Shown piece by piece: positions 24,318 through 36,100 of a stretch of 64,000 bases of DNA. This DNA is from Mycteria americana. Taxonomy: Eukaryota > Chordata > Aves > Ciconiiformes > Ciconiidae. Under the pieces are notes generated by a model. The model saw nothing but the letters and a program-made list of their open reading frames with translations, was not told the origin of the DNA and did no database searches. A program made the position numbers and the translations under genes. The stretch's first letter is position 1. Each line of letters starts with the position of its first letter. The stretch spans positions 38,978,135-39,042,134 of the forward strand of contig NC_134365.1 in the NCBI RefSeq assembly GCF_035582795.1, written 5' to 3'.

Positions 24318-24445
24318 CCAGAAGGATGTGATGGTGAACATGATGGAGAAGAGTAGCTTTGATTCATGTCTTGCAAATGCTTGGTCTAGTATGTCAATGT
24401 ACATCACGTGCAAAGCTGAGGTCCACAGTGAGAGAAGTTTGTGTG
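24318..24445 (+). pseudogene. IRAK3: IRAK3 pseudoexon: end of kinase domain, deleted and frameshifted
   Basis: After TTTTTCTAG one frame reads QKDVMVNMMEKSSFDSCL, where IRAK3 has LRDLLRELMEKRGLDSCL. From 24398 the +1 frame reads CTSRAKLRSTVREV, where IRAK3 has CAATRAKLRPSMDEV. The roughly 20 residues that should separate them are shortened, so a deletion and a frameshift lie near 24375-24398. Two separate matches in order in two frames are strong evidence of decay of a real exon. Confidence 0.88.
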
Positions 24446-25000
24446 AGATGATAACTTTTATGATTAAAATGGTATTTTACAACAGGAGGAGAAAGCCAAG
24501 AACAGGATCAAAAGCTGGGCACAAATGACAGCATGGTCTCTACCAATTACAGTCAGATACCAACACTAGAAGATGGGAAGATGACCAAATATATATAATT
24601 AAATATAATTTTTTATATTTACTGGTCTTTTCAAAAAACCCATTCATTTTCCCCAACTGCCTCTCTGTCACATGCTGTATCAGGACTGTGTGGATTCGGG
24701 CACCAGTATTGCTAACGCACTGCATGACACAGATGTGTGTCTGTGGAGTGGGAAGAGCTCCCTGCCATGCTGTAGATACTCTGGAGCAGCGTGTGTGGAC
24801 CCTGGCCTATGTGAGAGTTGTTCAGTATTCTGTTTTAAAGATTGCCAGCATGGTAGTGGCGGAATGCTTTCACTTCAGCTGGTTACTTTGCAATCCTTAA
24901 GTTAAGTTAGGTCAAGGTAGAAGCAGCTGAAAATATTTTTGCATATAAAGTTGAAACAGATGACACAGCTACAAAGATCTATGAAGACACAACTGGCGTA
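24446..25000. other. Non-coding stretch after the last kinase remnant
   Basis: No feature is recognised. The IRAK3 C-terminal exons would be expected downstream of here; no convincing trace is seen in this stretch. Confidence 0.5.
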
Positions 25001-25530
25001 AGGATCATAGGATCACAGGGCAATTCAGAACCTCAGATCTCAGAAGATCTCTAGTCCTACCTTCTGTTCAAAGCAGGCTCAGCTGTGAGATCAGACCAGG
25101 TTGCTCAGGGCTTTGTCTAGACTGGTTTTGAAAACCTCCAAGGATGGTAACTGTACAACCTCTCTGGGCAACCTGTAGCCTTGCCTGACTGTCCTCATGG
25201 TGAAAAAGGTTTTCCATATGGTCAGTCTGAACCTCTTCTTTCAACTTATCCCCCTTGTCTCTTGTCCTTCCGCTGTACACTGCAGGGAAAAGCCTGCCCC
25301 TGTCTTCTTGATAACCTCCTTGTAGGTACTGGAAAGCTGCTATAAGGTCCCCCAAAGCCATCTCTTTCCCAGGCTGAAGAAGCCCTGGTCCATCAGCATC
25401 TTCTCACAGGGCAAGTGCTCCAGGCCTGACCATCGTGGTGGCCCTCTGCTAAACTTAACTGCAGTTCATTGATATCTTCTTCTTGTATTGGGGGACCCAA
25501 ATCTGGGTGCGGTATTCTAGATGCAGTCTA
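25001..25530 (-). mobile_element. CR1 LINE, 5'-truncated
   Basis: The left end has the AGGATCATAGGATCACAGGG type octamer repeat that marks the 3' end of CR1. The body has AGACCAGGTTGCTCAGGG, CTCTGGGCAACCTGT and CTATAAGGTCCCC-like CR1 segments. On the minus strand remnants of the ORF2 C-terminus read AVYSGRTRDKGDKLKE and MENLFHHEDSQARLQVAQRG. It is 5'-truncated at about 25530, as usual for CR1, and broken by stops, so it is not active. It supports an avian or reptilian origin. Confidence 0.9.
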
Positions 25531-28500
25531 AAAAACATTTGATTTTAGTCGGATCAATTCTCTGATCTGGCTCAGCCGGAGGCTGCAAAAGCACTGGTGC
25601 CGGCACAAGGCAAGGAGGAGGCCCAGGCTGGTGAGGGCATTGAGGAGAGCAGAAGTGCCCTTGCCGGCAGCAGTGTGTGCTGAGAACAGCTTATACAGCT
25701 CTTGTGCAGCGTTGGAAAAGGTGTCAGCTTGGGGCTGCCCATGAGGACAGTCTCCTCTTCTTGCATTGGCGAGGCTCTTCTGGCACTAATGAGCCTCGGG
25801 TTCCCTTTGCCACCTACACCCCAGTTTTTGTGCAATCCCTTCCACACAACGGTTGTATTTCCAGAAGAAAACCTCAGGTGGCAGCAGCATCATAGCTTTT
25901 GTAACCGGTCCTGGTCTTCGAGCAATTCTTCCTTGTGCCACCAGTCATTAGAACTTGTTAACGAGGGGCCCTTGTGCTTAACAACATTATTAGCGAATCA
26001 TCAGCCTATGGAAGAAGTGTTCTTTTCTGGCTGATTTAATGATGTGCAGCTCTCATTTGGAAGTCCTGCATCCATGTTTTATATATTCATGCAAATGATG
26101 CGTATTTTTGTATATTCATGTAAGATGAATTTGGGTTACTTTAGGTTGATAATGTGTTTGATCTGAGTTAAACCTCTTAGAGCACTCTCTGAAAGATTTT
26201 CTGTCTCCTTGAAGCTAGATAGTCGTCCACTCTCTGATTTCTTGTATGTGACCGTATGGGAATGAAAAGGCGGGAGGAAGGTATGCAAAGAATTGCTAAA
26301 AGGGCAGTAGGGAATCCAGAAGGGAGGAATTTGGGAGTAGAACAAGCAACAAAAAGTTAAAGAAACATGGTGAGAGATGTAGGAAATCAGACGGAGAATG
26401 CACAAGGGAGGAAAAAGCTCAAGCCTGGTTGGAATAAGAGTTGTTTCTCACAGCTCCGTTTTCAGGGCTCTTGAACACCTGCAGTTCCCTTGCACTGTTT
26501 CAAGACAGTGTCACAGAGATCAGCTTTGGGATTTCCTGCTATTCTCACTTGCAATGACTCTATCTCTCCATCTAATTGCCTTTTTTAGGCACTGGACACT
26601 AGAAAATTCTCTCTATACTTTGAATTTCACTGCCAGTCAAGATCTTTGAAGTCTTTCACATCGTTTCCTCTTTCAGGCTCCTGCCATTAAAGTATACCTG
26701 TAGAAAACAATAAGCACCAAAACTTTCTGTTCTCTCCTCCCAAAACAGACAAGAGAGCAAAGAACATTCCTCTTGAGCACGATGGTTTTGAAGTCACGTT
26801 CCTGCGACCAGACAGAAAAAGAAAACAGTTTAAGGAACAGCAGAAAAATTGCCACTGAAAGGGGACTGGCAATGGGCCATTTCTCCAGCCTATCCCTGAA
26901 ACAAACATGTTTCCTGATACCCACAAGAGCTTGCGACCTTCTTTTCCTTGACTGCAGCATTAGAACAAGATTGCCATGGTCTTGTGGGACTGAAGAATGG
27001 ACACCAAAATACATCAGCTCCTTCTGCACTGGAAAATAGAGAAAATGGTAAGTTTATTCAGTTTTAATGGACTCTGATGCATTTTTGGTACGTCTGCTAC
27101 ATTTGATAGCGATTACAGCAGTGTCTTTGATGCTGCAGTGTCCATCTGCTCGTGTCACCTTGGCCTGGTTTAGACACAGGTGAAGCTGTTATTTGGAGAA
27201 GCGCATGGGTGTAAGGTGACTGAAGGTCTGAGAAAGGGGCAGTCCCACTCCCTGCTGCTACTTTATGCCTCAGGGCAGCACTAGAGGGTGGAGCAGAGAA
27301 GGACTACAGCCCTTCCTGCATCCTCTCCGCCCAGGACTAGGATGAGAAACAGGCGAGTATGCATCCACATGTGCCATCTCTTGCATGGGATTCATGATGG
27401 GAAGGAACCGGTGGTAGACTGCATGCATTGGCATTGCTGTTTTCGAGGCTGCCGCCAAGTACGGGTAATGCCGCTGCTCAGCACAGTTTGCAGAATGTGT
27501 CCAGGAAGTGGAGAAATTAGGATGGAGTGATGCTGTGTAGTGTTAAGATGCTGGTGGCATCTTAAGTGCCTTTTTCAGAGCAGTGGGTGATCTCAGTGAG
27601 CTGGTCTCCCAGGTCAGCATCCTACAAACGCCGCATCTCATCATGCAGCAGGCGGGTAGGTGAGCAAGGCCGGATGTCTCAGATGGCACCGTGAGATGCA
27701 AGGGATGCCTATGGAGCAAGCCCGCCTAAAGATTGCATGGTGTGCTTTTGCTTACTTGTCAGAAGTACAGGCGCATTCTCACGCTGTCTAGATTGATGGC
27801 ATAACTGAGCAGATCCTCCTTGAGTCCCTGTTTGCTCAGATCAGCCAGGCTCTGACCTGTGAGAGGTCCCACAAGCATCAGCAGGGCTACGCAATCTGTG
27901 GCACAGCCGACCACAGCCACAAAATCGGATGGGTCTCCTGGACCAGTGCTGCTGAATCTCGGTGCAGAGCGGAGCAAGAGTCTCACTCCAGTGCTGTCTG
28001 CTAAGCCCGTCCTCCTCCAGCACCCCGGCACTTGCTCCACAGCCTTCTGGCCTGAACCACCAGTGGTGGTGTATAATAAACATTTTATTTGGGCAAGACG
28101 GCAGGCGATTTTGCATCGCAGGTGAAGTATATAAAGCTCCAGTTGTTTCAATACTGGGAAGAATGGGACGAAGAGTAAAAGAACCTCACAGTAGCATGTT
28201 ACTATGTTACTTCCATAGTAACAGTTTCCTAAAAACTTCAGTTATTTCTAAGTCGTGTACATATAACTAGCCCTTTTAAAATTAATTATTCACTGGAGAT
28301 GATTTTATGTCATTTTAAAAATGCACAACCTAATTAAAATACAATTGCCGGTCTATTAAATACCTGATTTGCCCATATTTCTTTATGTTTTATTATTATG
28401 AAACACAGTATTTTAAATTGTGAGTTGACTTCAGCATGGGGTTTATATTAATGTGTAATTGTGGGTTTTACTTATATTTGTGAGGAGAATTGTGAGATTT

Positions 28501-30554
28501 CCCTGGGCAGCGTAACAGATATTTTGCATAAACTGATTGTCTGCCATTTTAAGCTTGCATAACTTCTTCCACTTTTGGAAGGAATAATTGCAAAGCTTCC
28601 AGAATTGCATGCATTCATTACATGTGAATTGGCCCTTTTATTTAATTTCGGTCTCTTGCAAGGTGGTCTGTGCTCCCACACGCTGTATCTTGCATATTTT
28701 GAGGGAAAGTTTCTATAAAGCATTAAGTCACTGTAAAATATGAGCCAGTCTACACAGGCTTGGGGATTTGGGGTGTAGGGGAAGGACTTAATTCCCAATA
28801 AGAAAGCTAAACTGATTAGAAAATAGAAAGAAGAAATATTTGGATGAATCTGGAGTGTACAAAGTGACTAAAATTGGGTTCTGGCGGGGGTTTTTTCTGT
28901 TGCAGTGGGAGGACTACGGAGTCAGAAATGGATGTAAAAATAGGAGCCCCAGGCAAAGGTTGTTTCCTTGCGATGCGTGATAGGGAAGATGGGTGAGGAA
29001 GCTCAAAGCCTCTGGTGTTCTCTGGAGTGGGAAGTTTTAGAGCTGTTTTAGCAACGTGGAAACAGCGTTGGTGCTTAAAGTTGAGCAAACGCTGCTGTAG
29101 CCAGGCTTCGGGTGCTTTTACAAGGTGTCACAGAAATCTGTCCAGATCAGGTCCCCACGTCCCAGCAATCCAAATCCTGCTGCGGGGCTCCACCGGCGGG
29201 AACTTCAAATGGAAAAAATCAGAGCAAATTCATGCTGTCTGCTGCGGAGAGCATGGGCCTTTGAGACACCGAAGGAACTGCTAGGAGTTTCATGTATGAC
29301 CAGCATATGTTTAATACCACGGCCACGGTGCAAATGCACCTTCAGGCCAGTATGACCCAAGGAACCACGTAGACTTTTTCAGATACGTAATTACTCTCTC
29401 CGACTTCAGCAAGACTTCTCAAATGCTTGATATTTCAAACATGTTTTAAGTGTGTGCCAGTGTCACAAAACTGTGACAGCTTGACATCTTATGCATGACT
29501 GATTTGTGACAGAGGTGGCAGAATGGCCAGTGCTTTAATAGGCTCCACTTTTCCATCCCTCTTCCCTGGAGGAAGGGGGAGCATCTTTCTCCAGAGAGAT
29601 GTGGGTTTATCGTCTGTATTTTACTAATTATTCAGATGCAGTGGTAATCAGTACACATACATACACATGCACTTTTTTCTTTTTTCTATGTCAATAGTTA
29701 CACTTAATTTTTATACACATACAGAGAAACAGCAAGGTCACAGAAATGCAGCACAGAGAAATAAATGAGTCAATCAAAAGTCAAGACAGGCTGTGTTCTG
29801 GAGCCTATGATGAGAAGGTGCAATCAGTGCAGAACTTACTGATTTCAGTGAGACGGCACATACACTCTTTGCAAAGCAGGATTTTAAATAGGGTGGGAGA
29901 GGATGCAGTGTAAGGAAAGACATAAGGAAAAAGCAAAATAGCACAAAATTAGTATAGCACAGAGATCACTGTATGCTAGCACAAATCATAAGAGAGAGGA
30001 GACCCACCATATAACAGCTACAAAAAAATTTGGGGGAAAAATACAAACTTTCCAGACAGTGAAAGTGGCAGTGTAAAATCACAGTTCAAAGCACAACACA
30101 TGACATTATATAGGTGCAGTTAAAGCTGCCCAGCAACATTGGGTTATGGTTTTGAATAGAAACGGACAAGAAACTGCAGAGGAATATCCTAGGCCAAAAA
30201 TGTGTAATTTAATACATAGCTTTGACAGACATACAAATTCTGTAAACTAAGATGTGAATCTGGATTTATAATGGAGTAGCATCAAGCTAAAAGAATCATA
30301 TGTTGATGAAGCTCTCACTAACTCTAGAAGCAAAGTGAACCCAAGAGCAATACTAAGTGTTGGCCAAGACCCCATTGTACTCGGCACGCCATGAATGAAG
30401 ACTCTCAAAGCCCAGTACCTCAGACAGTTTACAACCTAAATAACATAAACCAGATGTTAGAAATCAATCTGTGACCCTCTGAAATTAACACAAGGTTTGC
30501 ACTGATTTCAGTGAGGCTGGATATCAGCCAGGCTCTCTATGCAGTGTAAGAATG
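25531..30554. other. Intergenic non-coding region
   Basis: No gene is supported. Open frames up to 130 codons (27759-28151 minus) have no recognised family. An AT-rich stretch with several TAATTA/ATTA cores lies at about 28270-28680, and a 10-bp stem with a 7-nt loop at 28197-28223. The rest shows no clear structure. Confidence 0.5.
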
Positions 30555-30800
30555 AGATTAATAGATCTGAAGGCCAGAGGAGACCACTCTGTTATCTAGT
30601 CTTCTCTTCTCCATAATGCAAGATTTAGGATTTCCCTAAATCCTTTACTTAAAATCCAGCTGCTATTGACCTAACACATAACTTTTAGAAATGTGACCAT
30701 TTTTATTACCTATACTTTTAACAGTAAAGAAGTAACTAATTTCCTTAGGAATAGGCCTATTTAATAAAGATTCCTAGTTTTCATCTTAAGATCCACCAGT
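30555..30800 (-). mobile_element. Ancient CR1-type LINE fragment
   Basis: AGGCCAGAGGAGACCACTCT followed by TATCTAGTC, and a later AACAGTAAAGAAGTAACTAA stretch, resemble the 3' end of old CR1/L3-like elements in the minus orientation. It is highly diverged and the borders are approximate. Confidence 0.6.
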
Positions 30801-33101
30801 GGTTAGTCCATTTAATGCATGATGTTGTCATCTCTTCAGCTGCTTAGTTAAAATGTTATGCTAGGTCATGTCTCGTACAGATAGGTACATGTGTTACAGT
30901 CATACCACTCCCTTGCCAACAAAATTTATAACTGGTAAAAAAAGGGAAGATAGAAAGCATTGGGTTTTTTTTTTTTATCTTAAGTCCACTTTGATTGCAT
31001 CCATGACAGTATCCTGCAAATCAAGAGCCAAAAATGGGTTCAGCACTACAGTGACAGAAACCCATGCAACCTGCAGGTCAGCATTAGTCCTTTAGACTTC
31101 AAAGGCCACCTAATAATTACAGTCTCTCCTGACAACTACTGATGAAATAGAACAAAATCCACCAAAAGTCTTTTTCAGTCCCAGATGCCAAAGATCTTTT
31201 GTGTCAAATTAAGCTGGGTGCAGGAAGAAATTACCAGACACCCTTTTAACCCTGCCTGTGCAAGGGTTGTGATTTAGAAAGCTCTTGGGAAAGTCAGTCA
31301 CTCTGACTCTCAGAGTGCCAGCAGGGACAATGTGAAGCCCTGGAGGATTTCCTAAGGACAAATGTTAGAGATTATGATATTCCAGAGCAAGGAAGAGGTG
31401 AAAAAAACCACAAAGGCTGAGATTAGAAATTGTGTGATGTCAAAGTGAGTCAATAAAAAATAAAGTATATCTTGATAAAACATAAAAGATAATAAAATTT
31501 CAGAATTCAGAAGAAGCTTCAAATTAATTGTGTTACATTTGATTCCGCAAGAGACCATAGATCAGGATTCAGAGGATGAGCTGGCAATTCTGGATATGCC
31601 TAAACCATGCAATTGAACAGTGCAATGCTTTGTGAGCTGTCTTTCAAATTGAGAAACCCAGCATGGATTCAATCAACGGCAGCTCCAATCTTTTTATCTA
31701 GCAGGGGGACTCGATGATAGAAAATTCATAGTAGACTTAAGTTTGTGTGTGCCTGAATGTCTTATAATGTCTTATAATGCAATGGAGGTTTAAGAGGACA
31801 GTATCATACAAAGTAAGAATATTATAGATTATTTATAATCAAGATAACACTAACAAGATGAGAAGATTTAATTGCTATATATTGTGAAACAGAAAAAACA
31901 GCCATTACTGTAAAGGACCTTGTAACTTTCTGCTATTCGTTCCTTTTTTGCTCAGCCAGATATTGGCTGAGTTGCCACGTGCCATATGCAGTTGCCACGT
32001 GCATATGTCTGCAAGTTTGGGAATGGCCAGCAAAATCCCCTCCGAGAGCTACTATGTGAGTGCATGGACACACAACAACTTTGCAAGACATTTGGTGAAC
32101 TTGTTTTTCAACAAAGAAATGTCTGCTTCATTCAACTTCATCACAAAATGGAGTTTCAAAGTTACACAGTGAAGTCTCACTGCTTACTTCACTAAAGAAG
32201 TCACAGGACAGCTGGGGTGTCAGGACCATCTAACCTTCTCCCATGCACGGCCTCAGCCCAAGTTGAGCACGCCTGTCTGCAGCTTTTGGGGATGGCTAAG
32301 AAAATCCCCACTGAGGGCTACTACGCAGGCGCAAATACGTGCCCTGTCCCAGTGCATACTCCCTGTTCTGGTGTGCTGTGGGGCTGCCTCGGTGTTAGCA
32401 CGTGCGCTGCCCCCACTTTGCACAAGAGGAAATAAGACGGAGAAGGATTTTACCACAAACCCCATGATTTCCAACCCAAGAGCTGCTCCTGGATTTGTTC
32501 GATTACAGGGACTGTATCAAGACAAAGCAGTTGAACTGGCAAAAGCATGCAGGATCCTACTAGGAGGACAAGGAGGATGTTCTGCATGATGTTTAGTCCA
32601 AGTATGCTCCTCTTATCCTTTTCCGAGACTGGACTTCAGCAAGTTCTTTTAACTGCTAAAGTGTTAAAAGGAAACAGTTTCCTTAGAACAAGAGGAAATA
32701 TTTTTTATAAAACCCAAATAAATAGCATCAGATTTTATCTAACAACATTGTGAGTGAAATAAACAGCTTTCAGGTAGGCAGGAAAGTAGAAATGCGAATC
32801 AGTTCACAGAATAAGGGATAAGAAGGTGGTTTACGAGAAGGTTGTCATCCCAGGAAGGGGAGAAGACATCTAGCAACAAATAGATGTGTACTGCAGCTCA
32901 GGATGCATACGGTTTAAGAAGAAGAATTCGGGTAGAGCTTAGACACAGTATTAGGCAAAAATTTAGAAAATATGCTAAAAGAAGTGCCAACTCTATCCCC
33001 AACCTATTCAAAGTAAAGACCTTCCATCAAAGGCTGGAAGCAACAACAGGCAGCCTTAAGGTGTGACAAAAGATTCATTCCAGCTGAAGAATGGGACCAC
33101 C
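30801..33101. other. Intergenic non-coding region
   Basis: No gene is supported. It contains the pair of related segments listed at 32001-32334 and a short 11-bp tandem duplication near 31758-31780. A 60-codon Arg/Lys-rich frame at 32884-33066 is not recognised. Confidence 0.5.
32001..32334 (+). repeat. Two diverged copies of a ~68-bp unit
   Basis: Segments 32001-32065 and 32267-32334 align along their length, sharing GTCTGCA, TTTGGG.ATGGC, AAAATCCCC and GAG.GCTACTA. Similarity is roughly 70 percent by eye. Just before the first copy, GTTGCCACGTG occurs twice (31971 and 31991). The family is not recognised; it may be part of an old LTR or transposon. Confidence 0.65.
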
Positions 33102-33103
33102 GA

Positions 33104-33143
<40 letters not shown>

Positions 33144-33154
33144 AAAAGAAAGAA
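33102..33154 (+). repeat. (GAAA)n microsatellite
   Basis: About twelve GAAA units, with one longer A run near the end. It may be length-variable. Confidence 0.95.
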
Positions 33155-36100
33155 TTGAAAGCCTAAATAATCCCTTAAGAAATGCAGTAGCAGTATGGCA
33201 AGAGATTGAGAAATCATTCATTTGCAGTCCTAGTGCCCAAATAGCAGCCAGAAATGGTGCACCCCACCTTCCACTGGAGTAGGGATTCTGAACAATAATG
33301 GAATCGGGTGAGTTTGGGAGAGGCTGTGATTCACACACTCTCCATGTATGGCTGAGGGCTTGGCTCACGTGTGCCCTTGAGCCTAATATTGAGGCAAAAT
33401 GCTCCAACCTTCCCAGCTCACCATCCACCACACTCTGGATGCACATCTACACCAGCACTCACGGGAGACCCTTGCTCTCCGTGTCTTCCATGTGTCAGTC
33501 ATGGCGCATCTCAGCAGCTCATCTTCTTGGGGAGCTGCTGTAAGTCCTTGATGTAGGTATCAGGAGTTCAGCACAGGCTCCCTGTTTTCATTTTGAATGA
33601 AATACCAGACTTATATTACCGTATTAGCCATGGAGTCAGATAATAGCTGAATAGTGCATCTGAATAGCTACTCTAAATATAATTATGCAGGTGTAAGACC
33701 TCTGTAGGAATGTTATTTCTACCCTTTTTCCCTAAGACGGTAGCTACTGTACTGAGAGAAGGAGGCTTCCAAAATTGCAGTTATTTTCCCTTTGTGTTGC
33801 CTGTGGTGCACATCTGAATTTCAAAACCACCTTTTATCCAGCTATATATAAATTACCTTTCCTTTGCCATCACCTTGGTCACAATGAAGTCCATTTACAT
33901 GTTAATATTTTTCTCCTCATGGATATTTTACATTTTTTTGCTGAAGTATTGTATCATTGATTAATATCCTGTCATTACCTTGAAATGCCTATAGCAGCCT
34001 CGGTAATAGGCTGTATTAAAGAACTGTAGACAGGTAGTATCCAGCTTGCTCCAAGAACACCAGACCTATGATGGGAAACGAGCATGCAGAAGGCCCTGCA
34101 CAAGGGATCTGGATTTCTACCAAGACCGTGTTATGCGATGTGTTGTTGACATGTTGGCGAATGGCTAAGGCTAGTCATGTCCTGGTCACAGCTGGTGAGC
34201 GCAGCACCCGACTGTCACATGGTACTGGCTCTCATTTTTGCTGTAAGTTACTAAATTATGTTGGAAGCAAATTAAACGTGCACTTAATTGTTACTTTTCT
34301 TTGTAAGCTGTGTGGCATGGGAGCGGAGTGAGGGCCCACTTACAAGATGAGACATTGCAGATCCCTGCTTCGTAAAACACCATGGAAATAAAGCATCACT
34401 CTATAGATGGCCTGGACAACAGGGAAGGTTAAGAACTCTTGCACCTCTTCCCAGAGTTATCTGTGGCAGCATCATTTCACTGTACCATGCCACATGCCAC
34501 TAACACCTTGGCTCTCCAGGCAAGGGCAGTGTGGGTGACTGGAGAGGGCTGCGCTACTGGGCTGCTGCAACCTGCCACCATCCAGGAGGGCCCCTTGGAG
34601 GCAGTCCTCTGCTCTTCTGCACAGGGCTGTGGCTTTTCTCTGCAGGGTCCTGCTGGCCAGCACATCCAGGTAGCTGGCTATGCTGGCTTCTTGGGTCTGG
34701 AAGCAAGCAAAGGCCTTTCAGGCAAAAAGCCTTTGGTGTTGCATGTGAGATGGTTATGGTGCTGGTTGCAGGTGCTTCCCAGTGCAGATCCAGGGACTCA
34801 AGAACATTCATATGTAAAAGGCAAAGGATTTGGAGGAAAATGGTGAAGTGACAGGATGTCTGAAGCTGACGGGGTCTTAGGCTCTGGTTTTGAGTGCAAC
34901 CTGTATGATAGAGAGGACAGAGAAAGACAAAGGGATGTGTGGTAAAATGGGAGGGAAACGTGGAGGATGAAACAGGTGGGAGACCTCTCTTCAGTGCAGA
35001 GGTTTGACTTCCTTTGGTGTTTTTTAGCAAAGGCTTCTTGTGGCGTTGAAACAAAAGTTGACCTGAAGTGTCCGCCAAGGCAATGGCTGAGGGTGGGTGA
35101 TCACATGTGAGCCACTAGCAATACTGCAATAAGACTAAGAAGTTGATAACATCTCCGAGACCACAAATCAGGCCTCTGTGAATGTACATTCATTATGAGA
35201 GTAATCCTAGAATTCTGAGCTGGGATGTCAACACTGAACGGAGTGTTACTGCAGCAGTGAGGGCCACAGACGTCGCCAGGTACCAGGATCTATGGTGCTG
35301 TGAGGTGCAGACCTTGCCCATACCACAAAATCTTCCCTCCAACAAAACCTCTCCATGAACATGGCGGTTGGCATCCATCCATCCATCCCGACAGCCCCAA
35401 GGAAGGAGCCAGAGCCAGTTTCTCTCTTATGACATCTTACACAGAACAAGACAAACATGCGTATGTATTATTGAGAGCCTGCAAGGCAGACATAGTGTTT
35501 GCCACATCCAGGGAGCTGATGGCTATTTAGCTTTGCCCGGTTGACAGGGATTTCTATGGCTTTGCTCCTTGCCCAGAATGGTGTTTGTGCTGGGAGGGAT
35601 GGAGGGGAATCATTTCTAGTAACACTGTTCCTGTGTGTATATAAATAGTACCTGGCTGGGGCTGGCTCATCACACAAGATGGCAATCCATGCTTCCCTTC
35701 CCCCGCCTTCCCCTCCCTCCTCACATCTCTACCAGCACAACAGATTCCAATAATAAACCCATCACTGTGAAAGCCAGGTGTCATCCAAATTCGTTTGCTG
35801 CAGCGTTTGATCTATCCTCTGCTTCAAGATACAGGTTTCAGAGTATTTTATGAGATGCACTTCACAGCTTTGTATCATACAAGACATTCTGCAGCATTTT
35901 ATGAGCTGCATTTTATAAAATTTCATCAAATATTATGTAGAATATTTTAGCAATGAGCCCTTTTTTAGGGGATCAGTTCCAGCACAAACTTGCATACGTA
36001 TGAAAGTGCACAGAAAAAATAGGAACATCCTCAAAACACTGTTAATGCTTAACCTTCCAGAAGATCTTTGCTGGGCAATTTATCTTGTGATGGAGCTTGT

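Larger units (their letters stand above)
11968..24445 (+). pseudogene. IRAK3: IRAK3 (IRAK-M) unitary pseudogene, seven exon remnants
   Basis: This is the gene-level entry. Remnants lie in the order of the IRAK3 protein at 11968-12139 (death domain), 16481-16523 (linker), about 17899-18127 (N-lobe start), 19914-20095 (N-lobe), 23708-23898 (activation segment), 24176-24236 (C-lobe) and 24318-24445 (end of kinase). They sit between TMBIM4 and HELB, where IRAK3 lies in mammals. IRAK3 is a pseudokinase that restrains MyD88/IRAK4 signalling from TLR and IL-1 receptors (family knowledge). Lesions are an in-frame TGA in the death domain, an in-frame TAA in the linker, stops in the 19.9 kb exon, a 2-nt deletion near 23875-23880, and a deletion plus frameshift in the last kinase exon. 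Introns and retained splice borders exclude a processed copy. The first exon, one kinase exon and the C-terminus were not securely found. Confidence 0.88.

Noticed and set aside
27759-28151. 130-codon minus-strand frame.
   Set aside because: Not recognised and without supporting signals.
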